From: Lineolata rhizophorae
Lineage: Eukaryota > Ascomycota > Dothideomycetes > Lineolatales > Lineolataceae
Direction of reading: 5' to 3'
DNA length: 64,000 nucleotides
Assembly: GCA_010093515.1 (NCBI GenBank)
Contig: MU001676.1
Span: 865,876 to 929,875 of the forward strand
The notes beneath the pieces are model-generated. The model worked only from the letters and a program-made list of their open reading frames with translations. It was not told where the DNA came from and made no database searches. Numbering within the stretch: position 1 is the stretch's first letter; each line of letters starts with the position of its first letter. Made by a program: the position numbers and the translations under genes. Below, piece after piece: positions 23,885 through 35,000 of this stretch.

Positions 23885-25208
23885 TTACCCCTCCTCCATA
23901 ACCACATCCTCCCCAGCCCCCTCCCTGTCATCCCCTTTCCCCTCTCCCCCGCGCATAACCCCAAACTTCGCCTCCGCCCCCTCCCGCACCGCCTCAACCA
24001 ACACCCCATGCACCGCCGTCGCCGCCAGCGCCGCCCGCTCCACCAGCTCGACCTCCTCCTCGCCCCCCTCCGCCCCCTCAGTCGATCCCCTAAACCACAG
24101 CGCCGTGAGCTCGTCGCGCTCGGGGATATATCCGACGACAGCAGCGGCGAGGACAGCCGCGTGCTCCGCGGGACAAGGGTCGAGAATGGCCACGGGCGCC
24201 GCCGGCCGGCCGCCCAGCCGCGTCGCAGCCACGCCTCCTTTGGCCCCGCGCGGCGCGGCGGCGGTCGCGGGCGTGGTCGTCGCCGTCGCCGCCGACGACG
24301 ACGACGACGTCGAGGGGGGCTCCGGCGGGACCAGCGCGGCCACGCCGCCGGCGACGAGGCCCAAGCAGTCGATGCCGGCGTCGGCCAGGGCGGCGCTCGC
24401 GACGGTGATGCAGCCGGCCAGCACGGAGAGGCTGCCCCAGGCGGCGGCGAGGCCGGCGCTGCCGGCGGCGGCGGCGGCAGAGGAAGCGCCGGGCGGCGGC
24501 GGCAGCGCCGCGTCCGCCCACCACCCGCCCTCCTCCGCCTCCAGCACCTCCACCGCCACGTCGCAGCCGCTCTTGGGCCAGCGCGCGCCCAGCACCGCGC
24601 CGCGCAGCGCCGCCTCGAGGTGGGCGCCGAGGTCGCGCTCGCGCGCGTCGAGGCCGCGGCGGAGCGGCGCCGGGGCCGGGCCTCCTGCTGCTGCGCCTGG
24701 CGCGGCGGCGGCGGAGGCGCCGGGGCCGTACGCCCGCGCGTTGCGCTGCGCAAAGGGCGCGAAGGAGACGTGGGCGGCGAGGACGAGGGCGGGCGAGAAG
24801 GGCGCGGAGCGCGGAAGCGGGCGCGGGCCGTGGACGGTGCAGGAGAGCTTGAGGGTCGAGGGCGCGGGGATGAGGGAGGGTGGTGCGTCCGAGGGCGCGG
24901 CCGCGGGCGGCTGCTGCAGCTCGAGGTAGGCGCTGCCGGAGGCGGAGGGCGTGAGGCCTGTTTGGAGGACTGCGCGGAGGAGTTTCTTTGTGTTAATGGG
25001 TACGGTGGTGGGGTGGGTGGTGAGGATCCGAGGGGTAGGATGGGAGTTTGAGCGGCGTACAAATCTTTCGAGGCTCGTCCACGCCGCGCGTGCGGCGCGG
25101 TTTGTGCGATTGGAGCTGTTCGCGCGTTTGCGCGCCGGGGAGCGTGCTGGCGAAGATCGGGGGCGCGGTGCCGCCCGCCGGGGCGTTGACGCGGCGGCGG
25201 TCCGCCAT
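23885..25208 (-). CDS. MTR3: Exosome complex subunit Mtr3 (RNase PH family)
   Basis: Exon 1 (25208-25061) encodes MADRRRVNAPAGGTAPPIF and ends in ...VDEPRKI; exon 2 (24969-23885) resumes with FLQTGLTPSASGSAYLEL. The 91-bp intron runs from GTACGC to CGCAG and is required to join the two frames. The 410-residue product matches the RNase PH fold of Mtr3/EXOSC6: TVHGPRPL, SAPFSP, RDLGAHLEAALRGAVLGARW, WPKSG, LAGCITVASAALADAGID and CVAGGVAAL-like segments in order. Mtr3 pairs with Rrp42 in the nine-subunit ring of the nuclear and cytoplasmic RNA exosome; it is structural and not known to be catalytic. Ala/Pro-rich insertions make it longer than yeast Mtr3 (about 250 residues), and the C-terminus is acidic (GEDVVMEEG). 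Extreme GC3 explains the long antisense open frames. Confidence 0.92.
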
Positions 25209-28200
25209 TGGCAGATATGCCGGACGGGCTCGCTCGTTGAGTTGTTGCCGCGCGCGCGAGATGGCTCGGGCGGGGTTTGGCGGAGCGAGGGCGTACGGAA
25301 GAAGCGTCGTGGGCCGAGTTGGGTTTGAACCCGGTGTTCGATGTGGAGGACTGGAAAGAAATCTTGGCGGGGAGCTTGGGCCACTCGGCCGCGCCAAGCG
25401 AAACCTGGAATTTTCTTCTCGTGCGCCGACACCGCGTTCTCTCTTCACCGCAAACCATCGGCGCCGTGCGCTGCCGCTGTCAACACTATGCCTTGGGCAC
25501 GTTGGGCAACGTGCCAGGGCTGGAACAGCTGGCCGTGGTGAGTGCCGGGACCTTTCTTTTGCCAGTCTCTGCCGCGCAGCGGTGTCCTGCTCTCGATATC
25601 CATTCATGATGAAAGCACCCTTCAAGGAAACGTTCAAGGCGAGGCAGTTGTCTGTGAGCCCAGAACAAACATGCATCACCATCTGACGGTCCCAGTATTG
25701 ACAAACATATTGTGCTCGACTGTCAATGAGAACTCGCTGACCTGCTTGAAGATGGGCAGCCGCAAAATGCTGCGATTGCAGTGGATAGCTCCTCGGCCAC
25801 CGCTCCGACAGTGCTCCTCGAGTTCTGTTCCTGGACGGCGGTCGTGATGATTCTAGGCCTGATGTCCGACGACGCAGCTTAGTGACCAGTACAGATAACT
25901 TCACAATGGCGACTCATGTCGCCCTCCGGTTGGGGACGATGGCATGGCAGAATAGGACGACAGTTCGGAAATTCTGCCAGGTGGATGAAGTCCTATCATA
26001 CTTTGTACTTGGTTAAGGCCGACCCTATCTAGGGATTCACATCGGTCACCTAGAACGTTTTCATGGCGAGGAGTTACATGCTACCTGCACCCCATTCTCA
26101 CCATTCTCAACTACAAGCTGGAAGATAGTTCTATGCTATGGACCTCCGCATTGAAATTTTATTTTGGCTATGAAGTTATAGCTTTCAGGTTGGCTAGACG
26201 TACCGGAATCCTTCAACCAGTCAATTCATTTACAAAAAGGTACGTTATCGACGCGTTTTCCTTTGCTGCATTTCCAATGATGATCGGTCTTAAATATTCA
26301 GTTCTGCTTCTGAATCACATTGAAGAAAACCAAATACCAAGCTTACCAATGTCTGATATTCAAAACATGAATCGTCACGTTGCAAATGACTACATATTTC
26401 GGATATATGCTAACGGTGGCGGTCGCAACACTGCTAGATTGAAGATTGACTATTCAATACGGAGCATGTCTCTCTAAGACGGTCTTCCAACATGGTTCGA
26501 AGTCAAAGCACACTCAACCGCCATGTGCCAAAGGTACGATGTTGCAACAATCCCAGGCCGGCATACCAGCACAAGGATGAATCAAGTCTATCCATTCCAC
26601 GAGCGCCTCCTCCGCCGAGTCACCCTCCCGCACCGGACCGACCTGGCACCGCGTCCAGGCCCGGGATGATTGGTTGTGGAGTTGCGACCGGGCTCTCTAG
26701 GGCCCGGGAGTGTAATGCTTGGTTCCAGCGCCGCCCGGCCCTTCCGCTCTTCGTTTTGGGGTGTGGTTCGGCTGATGGCCGGCGGAGAGGCATGACTTAA
26801 CTGGCTTGTCTGATTTACTGCGCCCTTTCTCAGTGGCGCTCGTTTCTACTGGTCTACGTCGCAGTCCAGATTGTGCCTTTTCTTTCTTGATGCGGATGTA
26901 ATTGATGTGCTGATCGGAGCAAGATTTGGCAGATTTCCTTCGGACTGGAGTGGTCAGTCTCTGGTTGGCATCTTTATTGGGCGGAGAATTAGCGTCACAG
27001 TGGACGGTGTGGGCGTTCGGCGTCTGCCCCGCCCCGCACGGTCTGACAGGACGGAAGCGCGGGCTGGCGATGCATATTAAATGGCGTCCGGGATCGTGGG
27101 AATCGAGTTGGAAAAGACGGGGACGTGCGTTTGGTGGGGACGGCTTGCCGTTGGGCGCCGGTGGCCGGGGGTCTGGTATTCCAAGCGGGCGCCAATGAGC
27201 AGCTCGGCTTGCAATGGGATGCCCTATATATCTATGTAGAGCTATACAGATGCATGACGCTTTTGCTATACCAGGACCGCCGGTCTGGCCAAAGTGGCCT
27301 GAACTCTTAGTCAAGTGCCGAGTATGATCCGAAAAGCACTTGCGCACACCTGGTGCGGAGTGAGCACGTCGGGAGCAGGTGGCTGCTGAGCGCCATTACG
27401 TAGGCTGAGCCTAAAGTCGAACGTGCTGACTGATTCCTTGTCCTTTTTGTCTCTGGAATGGCCGCGAAAGGCTTGGTTACGATAAGCATGGACATCGGAT
27501 GGCCTTAAAAATGGGCTCCAGGGCTGCATGGTTCAACGGGCGAGACGGCGATCAGCTGGGCCGGACGGTTTGATCAAAAAAACCGTTCTCCTTGCATGCG
27601 TAAGTTCTTTTTGGAGAAGAATAAAGGGATGGATGAAGCATCGTCGAAACAGTCCGCAGATTCCAAATAGGCAAACGAACAGGAAACACTCAGGTTCCGT
27701 GGCCGAGCAGCCCGGTGGCCCGCCATTGGTGGGCGCAGCTGCTCAAACGCGCGTGCAATCCAGGGTCCAGCGCCCTGTGTGGCCGGACAGCCGCCCGCTG
27801 CCCTCGCTCGCCTCGTCCCCCAATCCCCAAACCGCATCCCGTCCTCTCCCTTTCGACCAGACCTCCTCCCCCCTTGCAACCGCCACCCTCAACCACGACT
27901 TCCACACATACGATTGCGCACGGCTCCGGCATCCGGCTGTTCGCCTCCTCATCTCGCACCCGACGGCGACAACGGCGATAACAGCGGCGGCTGGCGTGCG
28001 CGCTCCGTGGCCAGTTCCGAGCCCCCGGGGCTGGGTCAGCCAGGAGCTCTCGCTCTTGACGACTCCGCAGACCTAAACGGCCCAACCCACGGACGGGCGA
28101 CGCTGCTAAGGCTCCCATCATCAGCATTAGCGGCGCGCTCGTTGCGAGCAAGCGGGCGGGCAGGCGCGCTTACTTGTCTGCGAGCGTCGCACGAGCGCCC

Positions 28201-28422
28201 ATCTCCTTGGGCGTCGTTCGGGGGCTTTCCCTCTTTTTTTCCCCCCTTCACCTCCAGACTGTCTTAGCTTCTTGGGTTCTCGTCATTGACCGTGGCTTCT
28301 ACACTTCGTTCAACGACTCCGCAGCCTTGATTGAGACTGCTGGATTCGCGCCTCTTTTTCTTCCCCCTTGTTTTCGCGACGTTTGGATGCTCCCCGTGTA
28401 TGCTTCGTCGCCCCAGGAAAAG
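25209..28422. other. Divergent spacer between MTR3 and the ANP1-type gene
   Basis: Holds the promoters of two divergent genes. 25900-26560 is AT-rich and contains a 114-codon frame (26133-26477, plus) without recognisable similarity. The remainder is GC-rich with no supported gene; 28170-28422 is CT-rich and is probably the leader of the downstream gene. Confidence 0.55.
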
Positions 28423-30690
28423 ATGCACCGGCATGCGTTTTCCAACGGGCACTCGGCGTTTCCGTCGCTGGCCGGGCCCGGCACCTTTCATATTCAGCCG
28501 CACAAGTGAGTCTTCTCCCACCTTCTCTCCTGATCCGGGACTCGAGGGCTTCTTGGCTGCGCGACGAGGGACAAGAGGCGGGACGCGACCTCGAGACTCA
28601 TTGCACCTCGCACAAAACCCCTTATCTCGTCGAAGCGAGCCATCGTATCCGCTGACCTGGCTGCGCCGCAAGTTGCCATGGTCCCATGCCTCAACTATCT
28701 AACTAACCACTACCCCGCTTTCTCAGATTCCAGCCACGAGCACAATCGGCGCGTCGGCGGCGGCGGCAGCTCCTGATCCGATTAGGCCTGGCCGTGGCCG
28801 GCGCCTTCATCTTTTCCCTTTTCATCTTTCCCTCTCTACGTGCCATTTTCGTCCCCATATTCTCGCTCGGCATTTTTTCGTCGACAGGCCTCTCGGCGGC
28901 CGATTCGCAGATCGAGACGGTGCGCTACTACGACCTGAACCACGTGCAGGGCAGCGCGCGGGGCTGGGAGCGCGAGGAGCGCATCCTGCTGTGCGCGCCG
29001 CTGCGCGACGCGGCGCCGCACCTGCCCATGTTTTTCTCGCACCTGCGCAACCTCACGTACCCGCACGGGCTCATCGACCTGGGCTTCCTGGTGGGCGACT
29101 CCAAGGACAACACGCTGGAGCTGCTGACGCAGCTGTCGGAGGACCTGCAGGCGGACCAGGACCCCAACATGCACTTCGGCGAGGTCAGCATCATGGAGAA
29201 GGACTTCGGGCAGAAGGTCAACCAGGACGTCGAGAGCAGGCACGGCTTCGCGGCGCAGGCGGGCCGCAGGAAGAGCATGGCGCAGGCGAGGAATTGGCTT
29301 CTGAGCGCGGCGCTCAGGCCGACGCATAGTTGGGTCTATTGGAGGGACGTCGACGTGGAGACGGCGCCGTTTACGATTTTGGAGGACTTGATGAGGCATA
29401 ATAAGGACATCATTGTGCCGAGTATGTGGACCATTCCGTTTTCACTTCGTCGGTAGTTTTTTAAGGTGGAGCGGGGTTCAGGGGGATATTGCTACGCACG
29501 AGGTCGGGTTCGGCGAACACGGGATGTGGTGAAAGCGATCAAGTATGGCATCGGTGGACTGCCGCTAACAATACCTCGTCCTTCACAGATGTCTGGCGGC
29601 CCCTCCCGGACTGGCTCGGCGGCGAGCAGCCTTACGACCTCAACTCGTGGCAGGAGTCGGAGACGGCGCTGGCGCTGGCCGAGACGCTCGACGAGGACGC
29701 CGTCATTGTCGAGGGCTACGCCGAGTACGCGACCTGGCGCCCGCACCTGGCCTACCTGCGCGACCCGTACGGCGACCCGGACATGGAGATGGAGATCGAC
29801 GGCGTGGGCGGCGTGAGCATCCTGGCCAAGGCGCGCGTCTTCAGGGCGGGCGTGCACTTCCCGGCTTTTAGCTTCGAGAAGCACGCCGAGACGGAGGGGT
29901 TCGGCAAGGTAAGTGGTCGTTGGGAAGTTTTCACGTTATATATATATATTGGAAAGGGCGTGGTTCGGCTGACTTTTTTTTTCTCTTACCCTCGCGCGGC
30001 ATGTCTGCAGATGGCGAAGCGCATGAAGTTCTCGGTGGTCGGGCTGCCGCACTACACCATCTGGCACCTGTACGAGCCGTCGGTGGACGACATCCGGCAC
30101 ATGGAAGAGATGGAGCAGGAGCGGAAGGCCAAGGAGGAGGAGGAGCGCCGCCGGCAGGAGATGCTGGCCCGGATCCGCGACCAGTTCGACAACCCGGCGC
30201 AGCAGTGGGACGAGGACAAGTCGCGCATCAGAGACATGGCCAAGAAGGGCAGGAACAAGGAGGGCGGCAATAGCGGCGGCGGCGGCGGGCCGGTCGAGAT
30301 GTGAGCGTCTCTTCCTTCTCTGCAAGTTGTCTCTTTTTTCTTGGGGGTGGGGGTGGGGTGTGGTTGGTGCGGTGACACGGATGTGCTGTTGTTTGTGTGA
30401 GTGTGTCCGTGTGTGTGTGTGAGTGTGTGTGTGAGGCGCGTGTTGGGCGAGGTGTTTGGTTGCCTATGCGTTGTGTGGAGAGCGTGTGGATAGTGGAGGG
30501 CGGAGGGCGGAGTGTGGAGCGTGTTGTAGTCCACGTAATTGGCTGCGTTGCGTGAGGCTGACTCCTGCGCGCGACGTGCGTTGAAAACAGGAAATTCGAG
30601 CAGAGCGATGGGAAGTTGAGCCTGATCGACCCGCTCGACGAGATCAAGGTGCTGGGCAAGAAACCGGTGCCGGGAAATAATAAGGAGTAA
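28423..30690 (+). CDS. ANP1: Alpha-mannosyltransferase of the Anp1/Mnn9/Van1 family (GT62)
   Basis: Five exons (28423-28505, 28727-29421, 29589-29908, 30011-30300, 30591-30690) give 495 residues; all junctions are in frame with GT-AG borders. It has the type II Golgi layout: a short cytosolic head ending in RRRR (about residues 38-41), one membrane anchor (LLIRLGLAVAGAFIFSLFIF) and a lumenal catalytic domain. Family blocks are YYDLNHVQG, REERILLCAPLRDA, LIDLGFLVGDSKDN, FGQKVNQDVESRHGFAAQAG, SWVYWRDVDVETAP with the DxD metal-binding motif, VWRPLPDWLGGEQPYDLNSW and SVVGLPHYTIWHLYEP. A charged coiled-coil tail ends in DGKLSLIDPLDE. The product should be a mannan polymerase II subunit that extends the alpha-1,6 backbone of N-glycans in the cis-Golgi. 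The internal sequence favours Anp1 over Mnn9 or Van1, from memory. Intron 4 (290 bp) carries a (GT)n tract. Confidence 0.9.
30388..30435. repeat. (GT)n-rich tract inside intron 4 of the ANP1-type gene
   Basis: Interrupted GT dinucleotides (gtgtgtgtgt blocks) lie within the longest intron of the gene. They create many cryptic GT donors but the annotated donor (GTGAGC at 30301) is the one that fits the frame. Confidence 0.7.
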
Positions 30691-32088
30691 GGAGGTGGGT
30701 GGTTAAATGGTGGGATTCGATTGGGTTTGGAGGAAGAGGACGGGGATAAATGGGGAAGGATGAGGAGAGGGTGGGAGGAGAAAAGTGACGATGGTCGTCG
30801 GTACACGCATTCCACACATTCGGTGGCCTGGCTGCATTCTGGAGTTTCTTCTCTTTTCCTCGGGTTCTCTCCTGGTAAAACGAATCGTCAAAGTATCCCA
30901 TCACACGCTCCGTCCTTTCGACAATTCATAAACGTAGAACAAACGACCGCGTACCGTTTTCCTCAATTACGCCGGTGCTTTTCGTCTGCTTGGGCGCCCG
31001 GGTTTCATACGTATTAGGCCAAGCACCGTCTCACCCTATTCTTTCGCTTTCATTCGCAGTCCCTTTGCAGCTGTATTTTGCACTCTGTTCTAATTTTACT
31101 TTTTGGTTCCTGCTCTGTGCGCTTTCTCCTGCTTTCGATTCTGTTGGTTTATTTTCGGATGGAGTTGGGACGGCTGGTCGGGAGGACGAGCAGAGATACT
31201 TTGCCGCGTAGGCATCAACAATTGATTTTGAAGGAGGCAATGGACGAATGGGGTATTTCTGGACCAATTGGCTGGTTGGTTCATGTTAGGAATGCATTGG
31301 AATGTACCAGTATAACTCTATAAACGGGTCTGTTCTCTTCAGCTTCTTTCTTGACATTAGCTAGCGCGTAGCTCGTTGGTGGTAGCTCTAGTGTGGCTGC
31401 TATAGACGAGCACTTGTCTGCATGTAGGGTACATTCATGATTCCTACACGACGTTACAAAACTTGCGCGCCCACTCAGCCGTGTGCGTCCGTGGCAGTGG
31501 CAGGCTGCAGTCGAGGACAGCGGCCAAGTGTCCACAGCTCCGATCCCGACCCGCCGGCGCCAGCGCCAAGCCCTCTTCGGGGCAAGCTTTGGCCCGCAGC
31601 TGCACCGCGCGACGCTGGACTCGGAGCCGCATCGCGAACCTCGTCGTCCGCGCCTCGAACACCTCCAGGCGCCCGCGCAAGGACCGTTGCTTACCTGGTT
31701 ACCGTCTTTGAATTCGGGCGAGAGGCAGCGATGGTTTTGTCCTGTGTGCCGGAGAGCTGCGGTTTCTTTTTCCGATAATACGCCCGGGGCCGACGACAGA
31801 CTCCGACGCGCTCGCTTACCCTCGACATTCGAGAACGAAAGACGGTAGTAATCGACGACGGAGCCCGGACCCAACTGCGGGCTGCGAATACCCGTGCGCC
31901 TGGGATACCAACACGAGATCGAGATACCTCCGGCACAGTCTCCGGGCCCTCGGACAGGCTGCAAAAGCTCGCTATCTCTACACGGCGCCGACGACGCGAC
32001 CTGTCCTCCCACGGAGGCCGCGGCCATCGAGCTCAACCCGCCTCGCCTCCGGCCCACGACGCTCGCTCGAGCGCCCGGCCAACTAGCC
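30691..32088. other. Spacer between the ANP1-type and Gea-type genes
   Basis: Contains the 3' end of the mannosyltransferase transcript, a T-rich stretch near 30950-31330, and a GC-rich leader (about 31400-32088) before the Sec7 gene. The frame upstream of 32089 is open back to 31894 but reads unlike the family. Confidence 0.6.
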
Positions 32089-35000
32089 ATGCCCGACTCC
32101 ACCGCCTCCTCCACAACCTCGTCCTCCTCCGTCCCCGACAGCGACCTCTCCGCCGTCGCCGCGCCCCTCCCCCCGTCCACCTCCGCCCCGAATCCCGCTC
32201 CACCGGCCCCCATCCCCGTGCCCTCGCCCATATCCGCCGCCGCCGCCGCCGCCTCGACCGCCGCCTCCACCACTACCACCACGACAGCGGCGTCGGCGTC
32301 GGCCGCGGCCGCCCCGACGACGATGACGCCGGCCCGCGCGGCGGCCCTCACGCGCGCGCGTCCCTTCGCCGTCTCTGTCGCCGTCGACCCCGTCGCGCTC
32401 GTCGTGTCCGAGTGCATCACGGTCACGTCGGCGATGCGGAAGCACGCGCGCTGGGCGCACAGCAGCGTGGCGGCGATCCTGGGCGGCGGGAGCGGGGGGG
32501 GGGGGGACAGCGGCGGGGAAGGCGCGCAGGGGCGCGGCGTTGGCGGCGGACGCGGGCGGCAAGGCGGCGGCAGGGGTGGGGCCTTCGTTCAAGGCGGTGG
32601 CGGCGGCGAGGCAGAGGGCTGAGGAGGAGGAGGAAGGCGCGGGGAGTAGGTGGGGGTTTAGAGCTGGAGGGGGGACGAAGGGCGCGAGGAGGCAGGGGGA
32701 TAATCCGCTGATGGCGGCGTTTGCGAGGTTGAGGGCTGAGCTTAAGGAGTGTAAAGGTGAGCTTTGTGGTTTTGTTCGTCTGCCGGGGGCGCGGGGGAAG
32801 GGAAGATCAAATTAAGAATTTGATGGAGTATATGGGCTAACTAGCTCCGTGTCTACACTGCAGATATAAGGACGTTCGATACGCCCTCCTTGTTACACCC
32901 ATTTCTACAAGTTATCCGCTCCTCTTCGACCTCGGCGCCCATCACCTCGCTGGCTCTTATCGCGATCACGAAGTTCCTCTCCTACAACATTATTAGTCGC
33001 GAGTCGCCTCGGCTCTCGCTGGCTATGCAACTGCTGGCCTCGGCCATCACGCATTGCCGCTTCGAAGCGTCCGATAGTGCCGCCGACGAGATCGTTCTGC
33101 TCCGCATTCTCAAGCTGATGGAAGGCATCATCTCAGGTCCCGGCGGGGAAATCCTAGGCGACGAGTCCGTGTGCGAGATGATGGAGACTGGCCTTTCTAT
33201 GTGCTGCCAGGTCCGCCTCTCAGAGCTGCTGCGCCGCTCGGCCGAGATTTCCATGGTCTCTATGTGCCAGGTCATTTTTGAGCGGCTCAAGCATCTGGAG
33301 ATTGAGGTGGGAGATGATCCGGGCGCGCTAGACGAGCAGGCCAAGGACGACATGGACGCCGTGAAGATGGATCCATCCAGCGTCAATGGAAGTGGTGGCG
33401 CGACGACGGCGAACTTGAACGTCCCAGGAAGCAAACCGGGCGACGGGAGACGCTCGCCGAGTCTGGAGAAGGGCGGTGCGGAAACTGCAATGGACAAGGA
33501 CCATGCCGTGAACAGTAGCCAGATCGACCTCTCGCAGCAGGCTCAGCAGGACGGCGAGGAAGAGCCTCCGGAGGTGAAGCCGTACTCGCTCCCCTCGATC
33601 CGCGAGCTGTTCCGCGTGCTAGTGCACCTGCTCGACCCGTACGACCGCAACCATACTGACACGATGCGCGTCATGGCGCTACGCATCGTCGACGTGGCGC
33701 TCGAGGTTGCCGGACCCTCGATCGCCAATCACCCCAGCCTGGCGAGCTTGGCCAAGGACACGCTCTGCCGCCACCTGTTCCAGCTCGTGCGGTCGGAAAA
33801 CATGGCCATCTTGAACGAATCTCTACGCGTCGCGGGCACGCTGCTCGCGACCTGCAGGCCCGTGCTGAAGCTGCAGCAGGAGCTGTTCCTTTCGTACCTG
33901 GTCGCGTGCCTCTTCCCGCGCGTCGACATCCCGCCGGAGCCCGGCATCGACCCGGCGCTGTACGAAGGTGTCCCGCAGTCGCCCAGCCTGGTCAAGCCCG
34001 CGCCGACGCCCCCGCAACAGCAGCAGCCGAGCAGCGGGCGGTCGACGCCGGTGCCGGTCAAGGACCGGCAGCGGCTGGGCCTCGAGGGCGGGTCGCGCAA
34101 GCCGGACGCGCGCGAGGCCATGGTGGAGAGCGTGGGCGCGCTCGTGCGCATCCCGTCCTTCATGGTGGAGCTCTTCGTCAACTACGACTGCGAGATCGAC
34201 CGGAGCGACCTGTGCATGGACATGGTGGGCCTGCTGTCGCGCAACGCCTTCCCGGACTCGGCCACGTGGAGCACGACGAACGTGCCGCCGCTGTGCCTGG
34301 ACGCGCTGCTGACGTACGTGCAGTTCATCGCGGGCAGGCTAGACGACGATCCGGTGACGGAGGGGTTCCCGGATCTCAAGGAGCTGCGGGAGCAGAGGAC
34401 GAGGAAGAAGGTGATCATCAGGGGGGCGACGAGGTTCAATGAGAATCCGAAGGGGGGCATCGCATTCCTGGCTACGCAGGGTATCATTGAGGATCCGGAC
34501 GATCCTAACTCCATTGCAAGGTTCCTGAAAGGGACGACGCGCATCGACAAGAAGATTTTGGGCGAGTTCCTGTCTAAGAAGTCCAACGGGGAAATTCTGA
34601 GCGCGTTCCTAGACCTCTTCGACTTTGCGGACCAGCGCGTTGACGAAGCGCTGCGCCAGTTGCTCAATTCGTTCCGCCTTCCGGGCGAGTCGCAACTCAT
34701 CGAGCGTATCGTGACCGAGTTCTCCGAGAAGTACTGCGCTAAGGCGACGCCGGACGGCATCGCGGACAAAGACGCCGTCTACGTGCTCACCTACGCCATC
34801 ATCATGCTCAACACGGACCAGCACAACCCGAACCTCAAGAACCAGAAGCGCATGTCGTACGAGGACTTTGCGCGCAACCTGCGGGGCGTCAACGGAGGTA
34901 AGGACTTCGAGCCGGAGTACTTGCAGCAGATCTACGACTCTATCAAGACGAGGGAGATTATTTTGCCGGAGGAGCATGACAACAGGCATGCGTACGACCA

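Noticed and set aside
23723-25051. 442-codon frame antisense to MTR3, and a 600-codon overlapping minus frame
   Set aside because: Low-complexity Arg/Pro/Ala translation; shadow of the high-GC3 MTR3 coding sequence.
26133-26477. 114-codon frame in the AT-rich island
   Set aside because: No recognisable similarity or splice context; could be a chance frame, so it is mentioned only in the spacer entry.
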